Below, in pieces: positions 50,856 to 58,077 of a stretch of 64,000 nt of DNA. Location of the stretch: positions 5,208,001 through 5,272,000 of the forward strand of contig AP026073.1 of NCBI GenBank assembly GCA_024349765.1, given 5' to 3'. Under the pieces are notes generated by a model that was given only the letters and a program-made list of their open reading frames with translations, was not told where the DNA came from and did not search any database. Numbering within the stretch: position 1 is the stretch's first letter; each line of letters starts with the position of its first letter. A program made the position numbers and the translations under genes. The DNA comes from Streptomyces nigrescens (lineage in GTDB: Bacteria; Actinomycetota; Actinomycetes; Streptomycetales; Streptomycetaceae).

Positions 50856-51251
50856 TCAGGCCGCCTGGGTGAGCTCGGCGCGGCCGAACAACAGGGCGTA
50901 GCCGGAGGGGAGTTGGGCGAGGATGCGGGTGAGGAGTTCCTCGCCGGCGAGCTGGGCCACGATGTGCAGGACGGTACCGGTGTCCCAGCGGGTGGTGGCC
51001 ATCGTGCCGCCGGTGCGGGAGGCGATGTCCTTGACGAAGCCCCAGCCGGTGAGGGGTTCGGTGGCGGGGATCTGGGAGGTGAAGGTGAGTGCGGCCTCGT
51101 GCGGCAGTCCGGCCGCGAGTTCCACGCGCTCATCGCCGGTGAGCTGGCGCCCGAGGGCGGCCAGCACGGCGTGCACGGCTTCCTCCGCCCGTGCGCGGGT
51201 GGGGTACGCGCCTTCGTACCGCACCCTTTCCAGCATCTGCTCGAACGTCAT
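50856..51251 (-). CDS. DUF2267 domain protein
   Basis: A 131-residue DUF2267 protein (TFEQMLERVRYEGAYPTRAR then AEEAVHAVLAALGRQLTGDE, and ELAAGLPHEAALTF), the same length and arrangement as its neighbour at 51397-51792. The family is a small all-helical domain, frequently encoded beside stress genes such as Hsp20; no activity is known. I took the ATG at 51251 by analogy with the neighbour; an ATG at 51290 adds 13 residues with no better ribosome site. It lies 145 bp downstream of the second DUF2267 gene and probably belongs to the same stress unit. Confidence 0.8.
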   Translation of the reverse strand: MTFEQMLERVRYEGAYPTRARAEEAVHAVLAALGRQLTGDERVELAAGLPHEAALTFTSQIPATEPLTGWGFVKDIASRTGGTMATTRWDTGTVLHIVAQLAGEELLTRILAQLPSGYALLFGRAELTQAA

Positions 51252-51396
51252 GCCCACGGTGGAGCGGCACGGCTGCTGCTGGGAAATCATCGGTGACGCG
51301 GTTGCCTTTCTCGTCCGAGGTGGTCGCGAGGCGGTGGCCGGCTCGCCGCCGGCCACCGGTGTCGCTAGGTCAGGGGAAGGGTGGGCCGCTCCTGCG

Positions 51397-51792
51397 CTAT
51401 GCGCGCTGGGGACGGCCGAACAGCAGGTCGTAGCCTGCCGGGAGCTGGAGCAGGAGCTGGCGGGTGAGCTCTTCGCCCGCGGCGTCCGCGGCCACGCTGA
51501 GCACAGCGCCCACGTCCCACGCCGCGGTCTGTTCGGTGGCTCCCTCGATCCATGCCGCGGTGGCCCGTACGAACCGCTCGGGGGACAGCGGCTCGTGCGC
51601 CTGGAGTGGATTGAGCAGGATGAGTGCCAATTCCTCCGGCAGGTGGGCGGCCAGTTCCGCCCGTACCTGACCCACCACGTGCGCGCCCAGCAGTGCCAGC
51701 ACCGTGCGGGCCGCCCGCTCGGCTTCCTCGGTGGTCTCGTACTCGCCGCGTTCCTTGACCTGGTCCAGGAACGCCTCCCATCGCATGGCCAT
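51397..51792 (-). CDS. DUF2267 domain protein
   Basis: A 131-residue DUF2267 protein (WEAFLDQVKERGEYETTEEA then ERAARTVLALLGAHVVGQVR, AELAAHLPEELALILLNPL). It shares the overall pattern and the C-terminal LLQLPAGYDLLFGR with the adjacent DUF2267 protein (LAQLPSGYALLFGR), so the two arose by tandem duplication and have since diverged. GGGAG lies five bases before the ATG at 51792. It sits 90 bp downstream of the Hsp20 gene on the same strand, fitting a heat or osmotic stress operon. Function unknown. Confidence 0.83.
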   Translation of the reverse strand: MAMRWEAFLDQVKERGEYETTEEAERAARTVLALLGAHVVGQVRAELAAHLPEELALILLNPLQAHEPLSPERFVRATAAWIEGATEQTAAWDVGAVLSVAADAAGEELTRQLLLQLPAGYDLLFGRPQRA

Positions 51793-51881
51793 CGCTGCTC
51801 CCTTGCGTAGGCGGCGGCCGGCGGAGGACGGGGCAGTCGGAGGGGAGGCCGTCCCGTCCTCCGGCGCGGCCGGAAGGGGAC

Positions 51882-52316
51882 TCAGCCGCTGATCTCCTTG
51901 TGCGCGGAGCCGCCGCCGATGGCGATCTTGCGGGGCTTGGCGCGCTCGGCGATCGGGATCCGCAGGGTCAGCACACCTGCGTCGTAGTCGGCCTGGATGC
52001 GCTCGGTGTCGAGGGTGTCGGCCAGCATGACCTGGCGGGAGAAGACGCCCAGAGGACGCTCGGAGAGCTCCATCTGCACGTCGTCCGCCTTGGCGACGGG
52101 CCGCCGCTCGGCCTTGACGGTCAGCATGTTCCGCTCGACATCGATGTCGATCGCGTCCTTGGAGACGCCGGGCAGGTCGAGGGCGATCACGTACTCCTCG
52201 CCCGCACGATAGGCGTCCATCGGCATCGGCGACGGCCGCGACCAGGTGCCGGACGTGCCAAGGAGCTGCTGGGTGAGTCGGTCCAGCTCACGGAACGGGT
52301 CGGTACGCATCAACAT
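51882..52316 (-). CDS. Hsp20/alpha-crystallin small heat-shock protein (Hsp18 type)
   Basis: A 144-residue small heat-shock protein. The alpha-crystallin core runs from [20 protein letters not shown] through [10 protein letters not shown] to the conserved [20 protein letters not shown] (A-x-x-x-x-GVL motif). Such proteins bind unfolding proteins as large oligomers in the cytoplasm. The ATG at 52316 has GGAGG nine bases upstream; the longer open frame to 52349 lacks that. It is divergent from an HSP18-type regulator, with the TGTCATC palindrome between them as a probable operator. Two DUF2267 genes follow. Confidence 0.92.
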   Translation of the reverse strand: MLMRTDPFRELDRLTQQLLGTSGTWSRPSPMPMDAYRAGEEYVIALDLPGVSKDAIDIDVERNMLTVKAERRPVAKADDVQMELSERPLGVFSRQVMLADTLDTERIQADYDAGVLTLRIPIAERAKPRKIAIGGGSAHKEISG

Positions 52317-52387
52317 CGTGAAACACCTCCAGCGTTTCGGGTCAGGCACTTAGCTGCCAATGCGCTTCACCTGCCATCGTTGTAACA

Positions 52388-52406
52388 TGTCATCCAAGCG
52401 ATGACA
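52388..52406. promoter_or_regulatory. Palindrome between hsp20 and its divergent regulator
   Basis: TGTCATC-caagc-GATGACA is a perfect 7-bp inverted repeat midway between the two divergent starts. It would suit a dimeric repressor controlling the hsp20 gene and itself. The identity of the binder is inferred from the neighbouring HSP18-type regulator. Confidence 0.55.
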
Positions 52407-52450
52407 AGTGAGACGTCGTCCATCAGGCGACAGTACGTGCTGGAGACTCC

Positions 52451-53131
52451 ATGACCGTCGACGATCAGCCCAGCCCCCGCGCCCGCGGCCTCACCCCCAC
52501 GTCCTTCCTCTCCGCCGCAGCAGCGCTGAACACGATCCACGAAGCCCTGCACACCGCCCGGACATCGCACGACCGGGAGCGGTCCGAGCCCGGCCGGGCC
52601 AGCTCGGAGCACGCACTCGCCACACTCCTGCTGCTCCGCGAAGTGCGCGATCAGCTCGCCGAGTGGGAACCGGGCCTGATCGAAGCGGCGCGGGAGGCGG
52701 GCGCCAGCTGGGCGGACCTCGCCCACCCCCTCGGCGTCTCCAGCCGCCAGGCCGCCGAACGCCGCTACCTGCGTGTACGCCCCGGAAGCCCGGGATCCAC
52801 CGGTGAGCAGCGGGTACAGGCCACCCGAGACCGCCGCGCCGCCGACCGCACCGTCACCACCTGGGCCCGCGCCAACGCCGCGGACCTGCGTCAGCTCGCC
52901 GGCCAGATCACCGCGCTCACCGACCTCCCCGCCGCCGCCCGGACCCCGCTCGCCGAGCTCGCCCACGCCCTCGCCGACAACGACGCGTCCGCCCTCATCG
53001 GCCCCCTGACGGTCACGCACGCCTATCTGGCGTCCGACCATCCCGACCTCGCAGCGCGCGTCGATGACGTCGCCCGCCACACCGACCGACTCCGCCGACA
53101 CAGCGGCGACCAGCGCCGGAACCGAGCGTGA
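52451..53131 (+). CDS. HSP18 transcriptional regulator-like protein
   Basis: A 226-residue protein of the type annotated in Streptomyces as HSP18 transcriptional regulator, always near the small heat-shock gene. It contains a helix-turn-helix-like stretch, WADLAHPLGVSSRQAAERRY, followed by LRVRPGSPGS; the rest is helical and rich in Arg, Ala and Asp. GGAG lies five bases before the ATG at 52451. Divergent orientation and the palindrome at 52388-52406 support a role in repressing hsp20 and perhaps itself. The name comes from context and family memory rather than a recognised domain with known chemistry. Confidence 0.75.
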   Translation: MTVDDQPSPRARGLTPTSFLSAAAALNTIHEALHTARTSHDRERSEPGRASSEHALATLLLLREVRDQLAEWEPGLIEAAREAGASWADLAHPLGVSSRQAAERRYLRVRPGSPGSTGEQRVQATRDRRAADRTVTTWARANAADLRQLAGQITALTDLPAAARTPLAELAHALADNDASALIGPLTVTHAYLASDHPDLAARVDDVARHTDRLRRHSGDQRRNRA

Positions 53132-53447
53132 TCTCCGCGACTTCGGGATCTTCCCGCGCGACCCGTTCCAAGAGGCCGACACCGGACCGCGCGGACGGTC
53201 ACCGCTGTGCCAACGCCTGAGGGGTCGACAGGCCCCTATCGGGAAGCGAACCTGCGCTCCGATCTTGCGAATCAGGGGCTTGCACGTGCCTCATACCTGC
53301 CTGACCAGGGGAGACGTCTCGGCGGGAGTGGGGGTTCGCGGCGGAATCGCTGACCGCAAAGAGATCAGCCCCAGGCTGTTGGCCTGGGGCTTTCCTCCGG
53401 GGCGGGCTGCGGGATCGACGTCGCGCTCTCGCAGGCCGACACGTCGC
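53132..53447. other. Intergenic region
   Basis: About 315 bp between convergent genes. It holds the strong terminator at 53367-53394. Upstream of that the sequence (53200-53340) shows no coding signal or RNA fold that I can support. Confidence 0.45.
53367..53394 (+). terminator. Rho-independent-type terminator
   Basis: A perfect 10-bp stem AGCCCCAGGC / GCCTGGGGCT with a TGTTG loop, followed by TTCC after the stem's final T, lies in the space between the convergent regulator and DUF5994 genes. The T-run is on the plus strand. Confidence 0.8.
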
Positions 53448-54038
53448 TCAGACACAGTTCGTCACCTCCGGTGCCTGGGCAATGACTGCTTGGACGGGAG
53501 AACGTGAGGCCGGAAGGCCTGCTCCATGGCCGCCTTCAGAGTCCCAGACCGATAGCAGGGAGAGCTCTGTCTCCTCCGCGATCCGGCGTTCCTCCGCTGC
53601 GTTCATCAGGGCACTCGCGGTGAGGGTGCCCAGCGGATCGGCGGCCTCGATCATGAGCCGCGCGGCGGTGGCCGGGGCGGTCTCCGGAGGGATGACCAGC
53701 AGGTCCCAACGGCCGACGGTGTAGGAGAACAGCAGCAGCTTGTGGGGATCTTGCTCGGCCTTGAACCAGCCGACACCCACCACATGCCCGTCGACGGGCA
53801 CCTTTCGTGGGATGACCGGCCAGAAGGTGGGGTTCACCGTGACGCGCGTGATCCGCCCCCACAGGGGGTCGAGGACGGCCGTCAGGGCGGGAAGTTCCAC
53901 CGTGAGGTCACGGGAGCGGGGCCACCATGCACCGTCGAGCAGAGCCGGAGCGGTGCCGGCCGGCGCCAGCATGAGTCGGAGGGGTAGCGAAGCGGTCCGG
54001 TCCTCGACCGCAGGCGTGTACGGAATGGTCGTGGTCAT
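53448..54038 (-). CDS. DUF5994 family protein
   Basis: A 196-residue protein of the actinobacterial DUF5994 group. LPLRLMLAPAGTAPALLDGA then WWPRSRDLTVELPALTAVLD is the diagnostic N-terminal block, followed by ITRVTVNPTFWPVIPRKVPV and a beta-rich part (LLLFSYTVGRWDLLVIPPET). The C-terminal helix (LMIEAADPLGTLTASALMNA) is intact. Function unknown; members cluster with stress genes. The ATG at 54038 starts MTTTIPYTP; a GTG six bases upstream is also possible. Confidence 0.8.
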   Translation of the reverse strand: MTTTIPYTPAVEDRTASLPLRLMLAPAGTAPALLDGAWWPRSRDLTVELPALTAVLDPLWGRITRVTVNPTFWPVIPRKVPVDGHVVGVGWFKAEQDPHKLLLFSYTVGRWDLLVIPPETAPATAARLMIEAADPLGTLTASALMNAAEERRIAEETELSLLSVWDSEGGHGAGLPASRSPVQAVIAQAPEVTNCV

Positions 54039-54328
54039 GACGCGGACCCTGCCCCGGGCCCACCGTGTCCGGCCCGGTGTCGTGAATCGCCGAAAACGAC
54101 ACGAGCATGGGAGCTGGTGTACGGAGTGCCCTCGGTAGTTCCAGCTTACTCCCGGTAGGACCCTCCGGACCGAAGCGGAACGACGGGGTGAAAGGCACGT
54201 GCGACCTGAGGGCCGCCGGCCAGAGGATGTCGAAGAGGCAGCGCCTCCCGCGCGGGCAGCCGGACACTCTCGTGCGCCATCGGCTGCCAACGGGGGCCGT
54301 CAGTCGCACGACCGCGTGGGCCGTCCGG

Positions 54329-54751
54329 TCAGCTGAGGAAGGACAGCCTGACTGCGCGCTCGGAGCTGTCCCGGTCGGAGTTCACCAGTACGACGGACTG
54401 CGAGGGCCCCAGCCGCAGCTCGCCGTCCACTACGGGCAACGTGGCGTGTGGCGGGACCAGAGCCGGGAGCACGTGACCGCCGCCGCGGCCTGGACCGCCG
54501 TGGCGGTCCTGCCAACGACCGTCCGCGGGAAGGATGTCGCGAAGCGCCGCCAGCAGGTCGTCGTCACTGCCCGCGCCGGTCTCGATGACGGCCAGGCCGG
54601 ACGTCGCGTGGGGGGTGAAGACATTCAGCAGCCCGTTTCGCCCGTGAGCGACCTCCCGGAGGAAGGCGGAGCATGCGTTCGTCAGGTCGTGCATGGTCTC
54701 AGTAGCGCCGGTTGCGAGGGTGACGGTGCGGGTGGTGAAGGTGCCAGCCAT
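54329..54751 (-). CDS. YjbQ/UPF0047 family protein
   Basis: A 140-residue UPF0047/YjbQ protein, annotated elsewhere as secondary thiamine-phosphate synthase enzyme. NVFTPHATSGLAVIETGAGS is the family signature with a metal-binding His, and LPADGRWQDRHGG then HVLPALVPPHATLPVVDGEL supply the other His residues; GPSQSVVLVNSD completes the fold. The physiological role is not established. Start at the ATG 54751. It stands in the stress-type cluster with about 100 bp to the next small gene. The 290 bp on its 3' side show nothing. Confidence 0.85.
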   Translation of the reverse strand: MAGTFTTRTVTLATGATETMHDLTNACSAFLREVAHGRNGLLNVFTPHATSGLAVIETGAGSDDDLLAALRDILPADGRWQDRHGGPGRGGGHVLPALVPPHATLPVVDGELRLGPSQSVVLVNSDRDSSERAVRLSFLS

Positions 54752-54857
54752 GGTTCACCGGTACCCATCGCGGAGGAACGGCCATAACGGCCGGATGGGT
54801 TGTTCCTCCGGGCCTCCGCCGGCGGTCGCACGGTTCGGACGCCGCCCGAGCAGGGCG

Positions 54858-55130
54858 TCAACCGTGCTTTTCTTCTTCGGCCTCCATGCGCCGGATGCCT
54901 TGGTGCGTCAGCGTGACCATGGCCGGCACATTGCCCGCGGCCCAGTCGACCGTGATCAGGTCCTCGCCCACCAGATACGTGCAGGCGGCAGCCAGGTCCT
55001 CTTCCGGGATCGCGAGGTCTCGCGCCAGCTTGGTTCCGGTGACACCCAGAAGGCGGTTGCCTTCGGTGGCCTCGTACAGAGCCTGCATGATCTTCTCGCG
55101 GTACGCCTTCCGCTCGGTCAGTGATGCCAT
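54858..55130 (-). CDS. Small winged-helix-like hypothetical protein
   Basis: A 90-residue protein with the layout of a compact winged helix: helix (RKAYREKIMQALYEATEGNR), GVTGTKLARDLAIPEEDLAA as the helix-turn-helix-like pair, TYLVGEDLITVDWAAG as the wing, and a helix VTLTHQGIRRMEAEEE. The LTHQGIRRMEAE end recalls MarR- or PadR-type wings. A regulatory role is plausible, with no target evident. I start at the ATG 55130, preceded by GAGGTGG; the open frame upstream is unlike the family. Confidence 0.65.
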   Translation of the reverse strand: MASLTERKAYREKIMQALYEATEGNRLLGVTGTKLARDLAIPEEDLAAACTYLVGEDLITVDWAAGNVPAMVTLTHQGIRRMEAEEEKHG

Positions 55131-55240
55131 GACTGCCACCTCAGGGGAGAACTGTGGCGCGCGCATCGCGGCGGAGAAGTGCCGGATGCCCGGTCCGGGG
55201 GCCGGCACCGTCGCAGCCGCGTACCCGAGGCCCGGCTTCC

Positions 55241-55513
55241 TCAGACCTCGTCCGCATGCGGACGGTCACGCGCGGCCGACTCGCTGGTCGCCAGCCACGG
55301 CCGGGCCGCCGCGTCGGGCTCGGAGGTGTGCGTGGTGTCCACCGTGATGTGGAGCCGGGTCCCGCCGTCGTGGCCGGCCGGGTAGCTGCGCTGTTCGGTG
55401 GCGGGGAAACGGTGCCGGAGAACTTCTGCGACCCGGCGCGCGGCCTCGGGGGACGCGGCGACGATACGGACCTCGGCCATCCCTGCCGAAGGCATCGGTT
55501 CTGCAGGTCTCAT
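55241..55513 (-). CDS. Small hypothetical protein
   Basis: A 90-residue protein I do not recognise. It has an alpha/beta start (AEVRIVAASPEAARRVAEVL then RHRFPATEQRSYPAGHDGG), and TRLHITVDTTHTSEP as a second strand. The pattern resembles a small ferredoxin-like fold of the type seen in short stress-associated proteins. GAGG lies five to six bases before the ATG at 55513. It stands upstream of the small winged-helix gene, 110 bp away on the same strand, and they may share a transcript. Confidence 0.6.
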   Translation of the reverse strand: MRPAEPMPSAGMAEVRIVAASPEAARRVAEVLRHRFPATEQRSYPAGHDGGTRLHITVDTTHTSEPDAAARPWLATSESAARDRPHADEV

Positions 55514-56592
55514 GCTGGCCTCTCTGTCAAGCGTATGAGGTGGTCACGGGGTGATTGCTCACGCACCGCCGCCGGTCATGGAACGGTTGGAGTGTCCTCA
55601 TCGCCCCGTCGTGCTGTCCGCGGCACGTTGCCGACGGGCGGGGAGATGAGCTGGCCAGGCCCACCGCCGGCCTTCCGGCTCCGGCAAGGAGCGCTCGAAA
55701 TGTCCCGACCTGTTCACCGTACTCCGGGCGGCGGTCCACCGGCCCCATGCGAGACCAGGCGTTCGCGGAGGCGGGCGGTGCGCCTCCTGGGCACACCCGC
55801 CGCCGCTGACGACGACCGCGTGACGTGGTCCTGACACCCGGCGGGTCAGGAAGAGGCGGTACGAGGACCGCCCGGGCGTGGTCACCGACGGCACCCGAAG
55901 CGGAACCTGCGCAGGTCAGAGCCTCACCGCGGAAGCAGACACAGACGACCGGGCGACCCGACTCGTGGTAGCTCACCATGATCCGCTGGTACGGATGCGG
56001 TGCCTTGCTCGCGATCAGGACCGAGGCCTTTCCGGGCCTGTCGTGGCGCGTCTACCAGCGGACGCACGGTGGTCGGGAGGGCCGAGGGGGCACCGTGTCC
56101 ATGCCCGAGAATGCCCGGGAAGGCGGGAGGAACGCCTCACCGGGTAGTGCGGGTGGAGAGCGGGGCAGTGCTGGCCGGCCGCGCGTGCGGGGGCGGCGTG
56201 CGGGGCTCAGGATCGGGGAGAAAGGACGGAGGCGGGGAGCAGCTGCCGATGAGGGAGTGGTGCGCGGCGACGTACTTCCCGACGGCACGGCCCAGTTCTC
56301 CCATGCCCGGCGCCAGGTCCTCCCGCGCCCGGCCCAGGTTCTCCCGCGCCCGGCGCGGGATTACGTAGATGCCGCGCTACGTAGTTTCTGCCGACGCGAC
56401 GGTTCCCTTCCCGGCGGCATGGTCGGTACCGCAGTCACGTAACGGCCCCGGACACGAGGGGCAGACACGATGACCACGAGGGCAGTGCTGCCAGGCATCC
56501 AGGCATCGCCGAACCCCCGGGTCTGCGACCGCGCACGCGTCCCACAGCGACAGTTCCGGCCGGGGACGCGCCAGTACACAAAGGGGGAACAC
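55514..56592. other. 1.1-kb spacer before the contractile injection locus
   Basis: No gene is supported; frames on both strands are compositional. The dispersed repeat copy B lies at 55829-56026. At about 56290-56362 a unit of 21-22 bp containing CTCCCGCGCCCGGC recurs three times, and the sequence then becomes AT-richer (GATTACGTAGATGCCGCGCT), a candidate promoter region for the LuxR-type gene. Confidence 0.5.
55829..56026. repeat. Dispersed repeat, copy B
   Basis: Second copy of the repeat at 50475-50668, same orientation, with scattered substitutions and a few small indels. A minus-strand frame conserved in both copies reads SVLIASKAPHPYQRIMVSYH then ESGRPVVCV; in this copy it runs on past the stop of copy A. 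Confidence 0.85.
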
Positions 56593-57249
56593 TTGTTCAG
56601 CTCGCATCCGGCCGCCACAGTCTCCGTCCCTCCCACGAGCCGGGTGCGGGTAGCCGTCACAGCCCCCGATCCGATCAGCCAAGAGGGTGTCCTCAGCCAG
56701 CTGCGTCGGCACCCGGAGGTCGACCTGTGTGAGGACCTCGGCTCCGCGACGGTGGCCCTGCTGGTCGAGGACGTTCTCGACGAGACCGCGCTCGTCCGGC
56801 TGCGGCGGATGGTGCGCAGCGAGGGGGCGCGGGTGGTGCTCGTCGTGGGGACGATCCGGGAGAGCGAACTGCTGGACGTCATCGAGTGCGGCGCCGGAGC
56901 CATCGTCTGGCGCCGCGAGGCCACCGCACACCGGCTGGTGCAGGCGGTGCTGACCGCGGCCGAGGGCGGGGGCGATCTGCCCGCGGACCTGCTGGGCCGG
57001 CTCATCAGCCAGGTGGGGCAGCTGCACCGGGGCGGCGCCGACCGGACGGGGACCTTCCTGGGCCTCACTCCGCGCGAGGCGGACGTCATGCGGCTGGTGG
57101 CCGACGGCCTCGACACCACAGAGATCGCGACCAAGCTCTCCTACTCCGAACGCACCATCAAGAACGTCATGCATGGACTCACCACCCGCCTGCACCTGCG
57201 CAATCGTGCGCACGCGGTGGCGTACGCGGTCCGCGAGGGCTACATCTGA
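56593..57249 (+). CDS. LuxR-type regulator of the contractile injection locus
   Basis: A 218-residue protein with an N-terminal receiver-like domain (RVRVAVTAPDPISQEGVLSQ then LRRHPEVDLCED, ARVVLVVGTIRESELLDVIE, CGAGAIVWRREATAHRLVQA) and a C-terminal LuxR helix-turn-helix (LGLTPREADVMRLVADGLDT then TEIATKLSYSERTIKNVMHG). The receiver lacks the usual phospho-Asp and Lys pattern, so it may be unphosphorylated. I chose the TTG at 56593, preceded by AAGGGGGA; the frame upstream is low-complexity. Position at the head of the eCIS genes suggests control of that locus; such regulators are common in Streptomyces eCIS clusters. Confidence 0.8.
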   Translation: MFSSHPAATVSVPPTSRVRVAVTAPDPISQEGVLSQLRRHPEVDLCEDLGSATVALLVEDVLDETALVRLRRMVRSEGARVVLVVGTIRESELLDVIECGAGAIVWRREATAHRLVQAVLTAAEGGGDLPADLLGRLISQVGQLHRGGADRTGTFLGLTPREADVMRLVADGLDTTEIATKLSYSERTIKNVMHGLTTRLHLRNRAHAVAYAVREGYI

Positions 57250-57406
57250 CCGGACGGGCGACGGAGGGGCCCCTTCAGGCAAGAAGCGCTGCCCCGCCGT
57301 CGTCCCCACGGTGCGTGCACCCGGGACGGCGCAGGGAGCACGATCGATGACAGGGCGTCGAGGAGCCACCCTCGGCGGGTGGCGGCGGGCGGGAGCGCGG
57401 AAAGTG

Positions 57407-58054
57407 ATGCATGAGGTGGACGAGGTCCTCAAAGAGGTCCTCGGCAGCGGGGCACTGGACGGCTCGGGTATCGAGGTGTCCTTCGACGTCCCCACCCGTG
57501 ACTGGGCGGCCCGGCGCAACGCTCCGGTGATCAACGCCTACCTGTACGACATCCGGGAGGACGTGTCCCGGCGGCAGGGCGGTCGCGCGCCGGTGGTCGA
57601 CGACCGGGACATCGTCGTCCGACGCCGCCGGGCTCCGCGCTGGTTCCGGCTGTCCTACCTGGTGACGGCCTGGACGAAGACTCCGCAGGACGAACACCGG
57701 CTGTTGTCGGCGGTGCTGGCGACACTGCTGCCTCATGAGCTGCTCCCCCCTCAGCGGCTTCCGGGCGCGCTGGGGCTCCTCGGCCTGCCGGTGCCGGTGA
57801 CGGTGGGCAGCGTCCCTGCGGAATCCCGTTCCCTCGCCGACATCTGGTCCGCGCTGGGCGGCGAACTCAAGCCTTCCCTGGACGTCGTGGTGACCGTGCC
57901 GTTCCCGGCGTACCCGGAATACGACGCGGGGCCCCCGGTCACGGAGGGCGCGGTGGTCCGGGTACGCGATGTGGACGGCGACTCCCTCCGGTCGGCGGAA
58001 CGCGCCCACCGGCCCCGTCACGTGGCGGCGGCCCGCGCCGCGCGCGAGCAGTAG
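57407..58054 (+). CDS. DUF4255 / Pvc16-like cap protein of contractile injection system
   Basis: A 215-residue DUF4255 (Pvc16_N-type) protein. HEVDEVLKEVLGSGALDGSG, the INAYLYDIREDVSRRQ block and APRWFRLSYLVTAWTKTPQD then EHRLLSAVLATLLPHELLP are the family signature. In eCIS particles this protein caps or terminates the sheath-tube. The ATG at 57407 starts MHEVDE; a GTG three bases upstream is equally possible. It follows the regulator by 157 bp and precedes the AAA+ ATPase by 23 bp, the usual eCIS order. Confidence 0.85.
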   Translation: MHEVDEVLKEVLGSGALDGSGIEVSFDVPTRDWAARRNAPVINAYLYDIREDVSRRQGGRAPVVDDRDIVVRRRRAPRWFRLSYLVTAWTKTPQDEHRLLSAVLATLLPHELLPPQRLPGALGLLGLPVPVTVGSVPAESRSLADIWSALGGELKPSLDVVVTVPFPAYPEYDAGPPVTEGAVVRVRDVDGDSLRSAERAHRPRHVAAARAAREQ

Positions 58055-58077
58055 TCGGCCCACCGCACGGAGCAGCC

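Noticed and set aside
53200-53340. Possible tRNA or attachment-site remnant
   Set aside because: No cloverleaf could be formed and no duplicated core was found.
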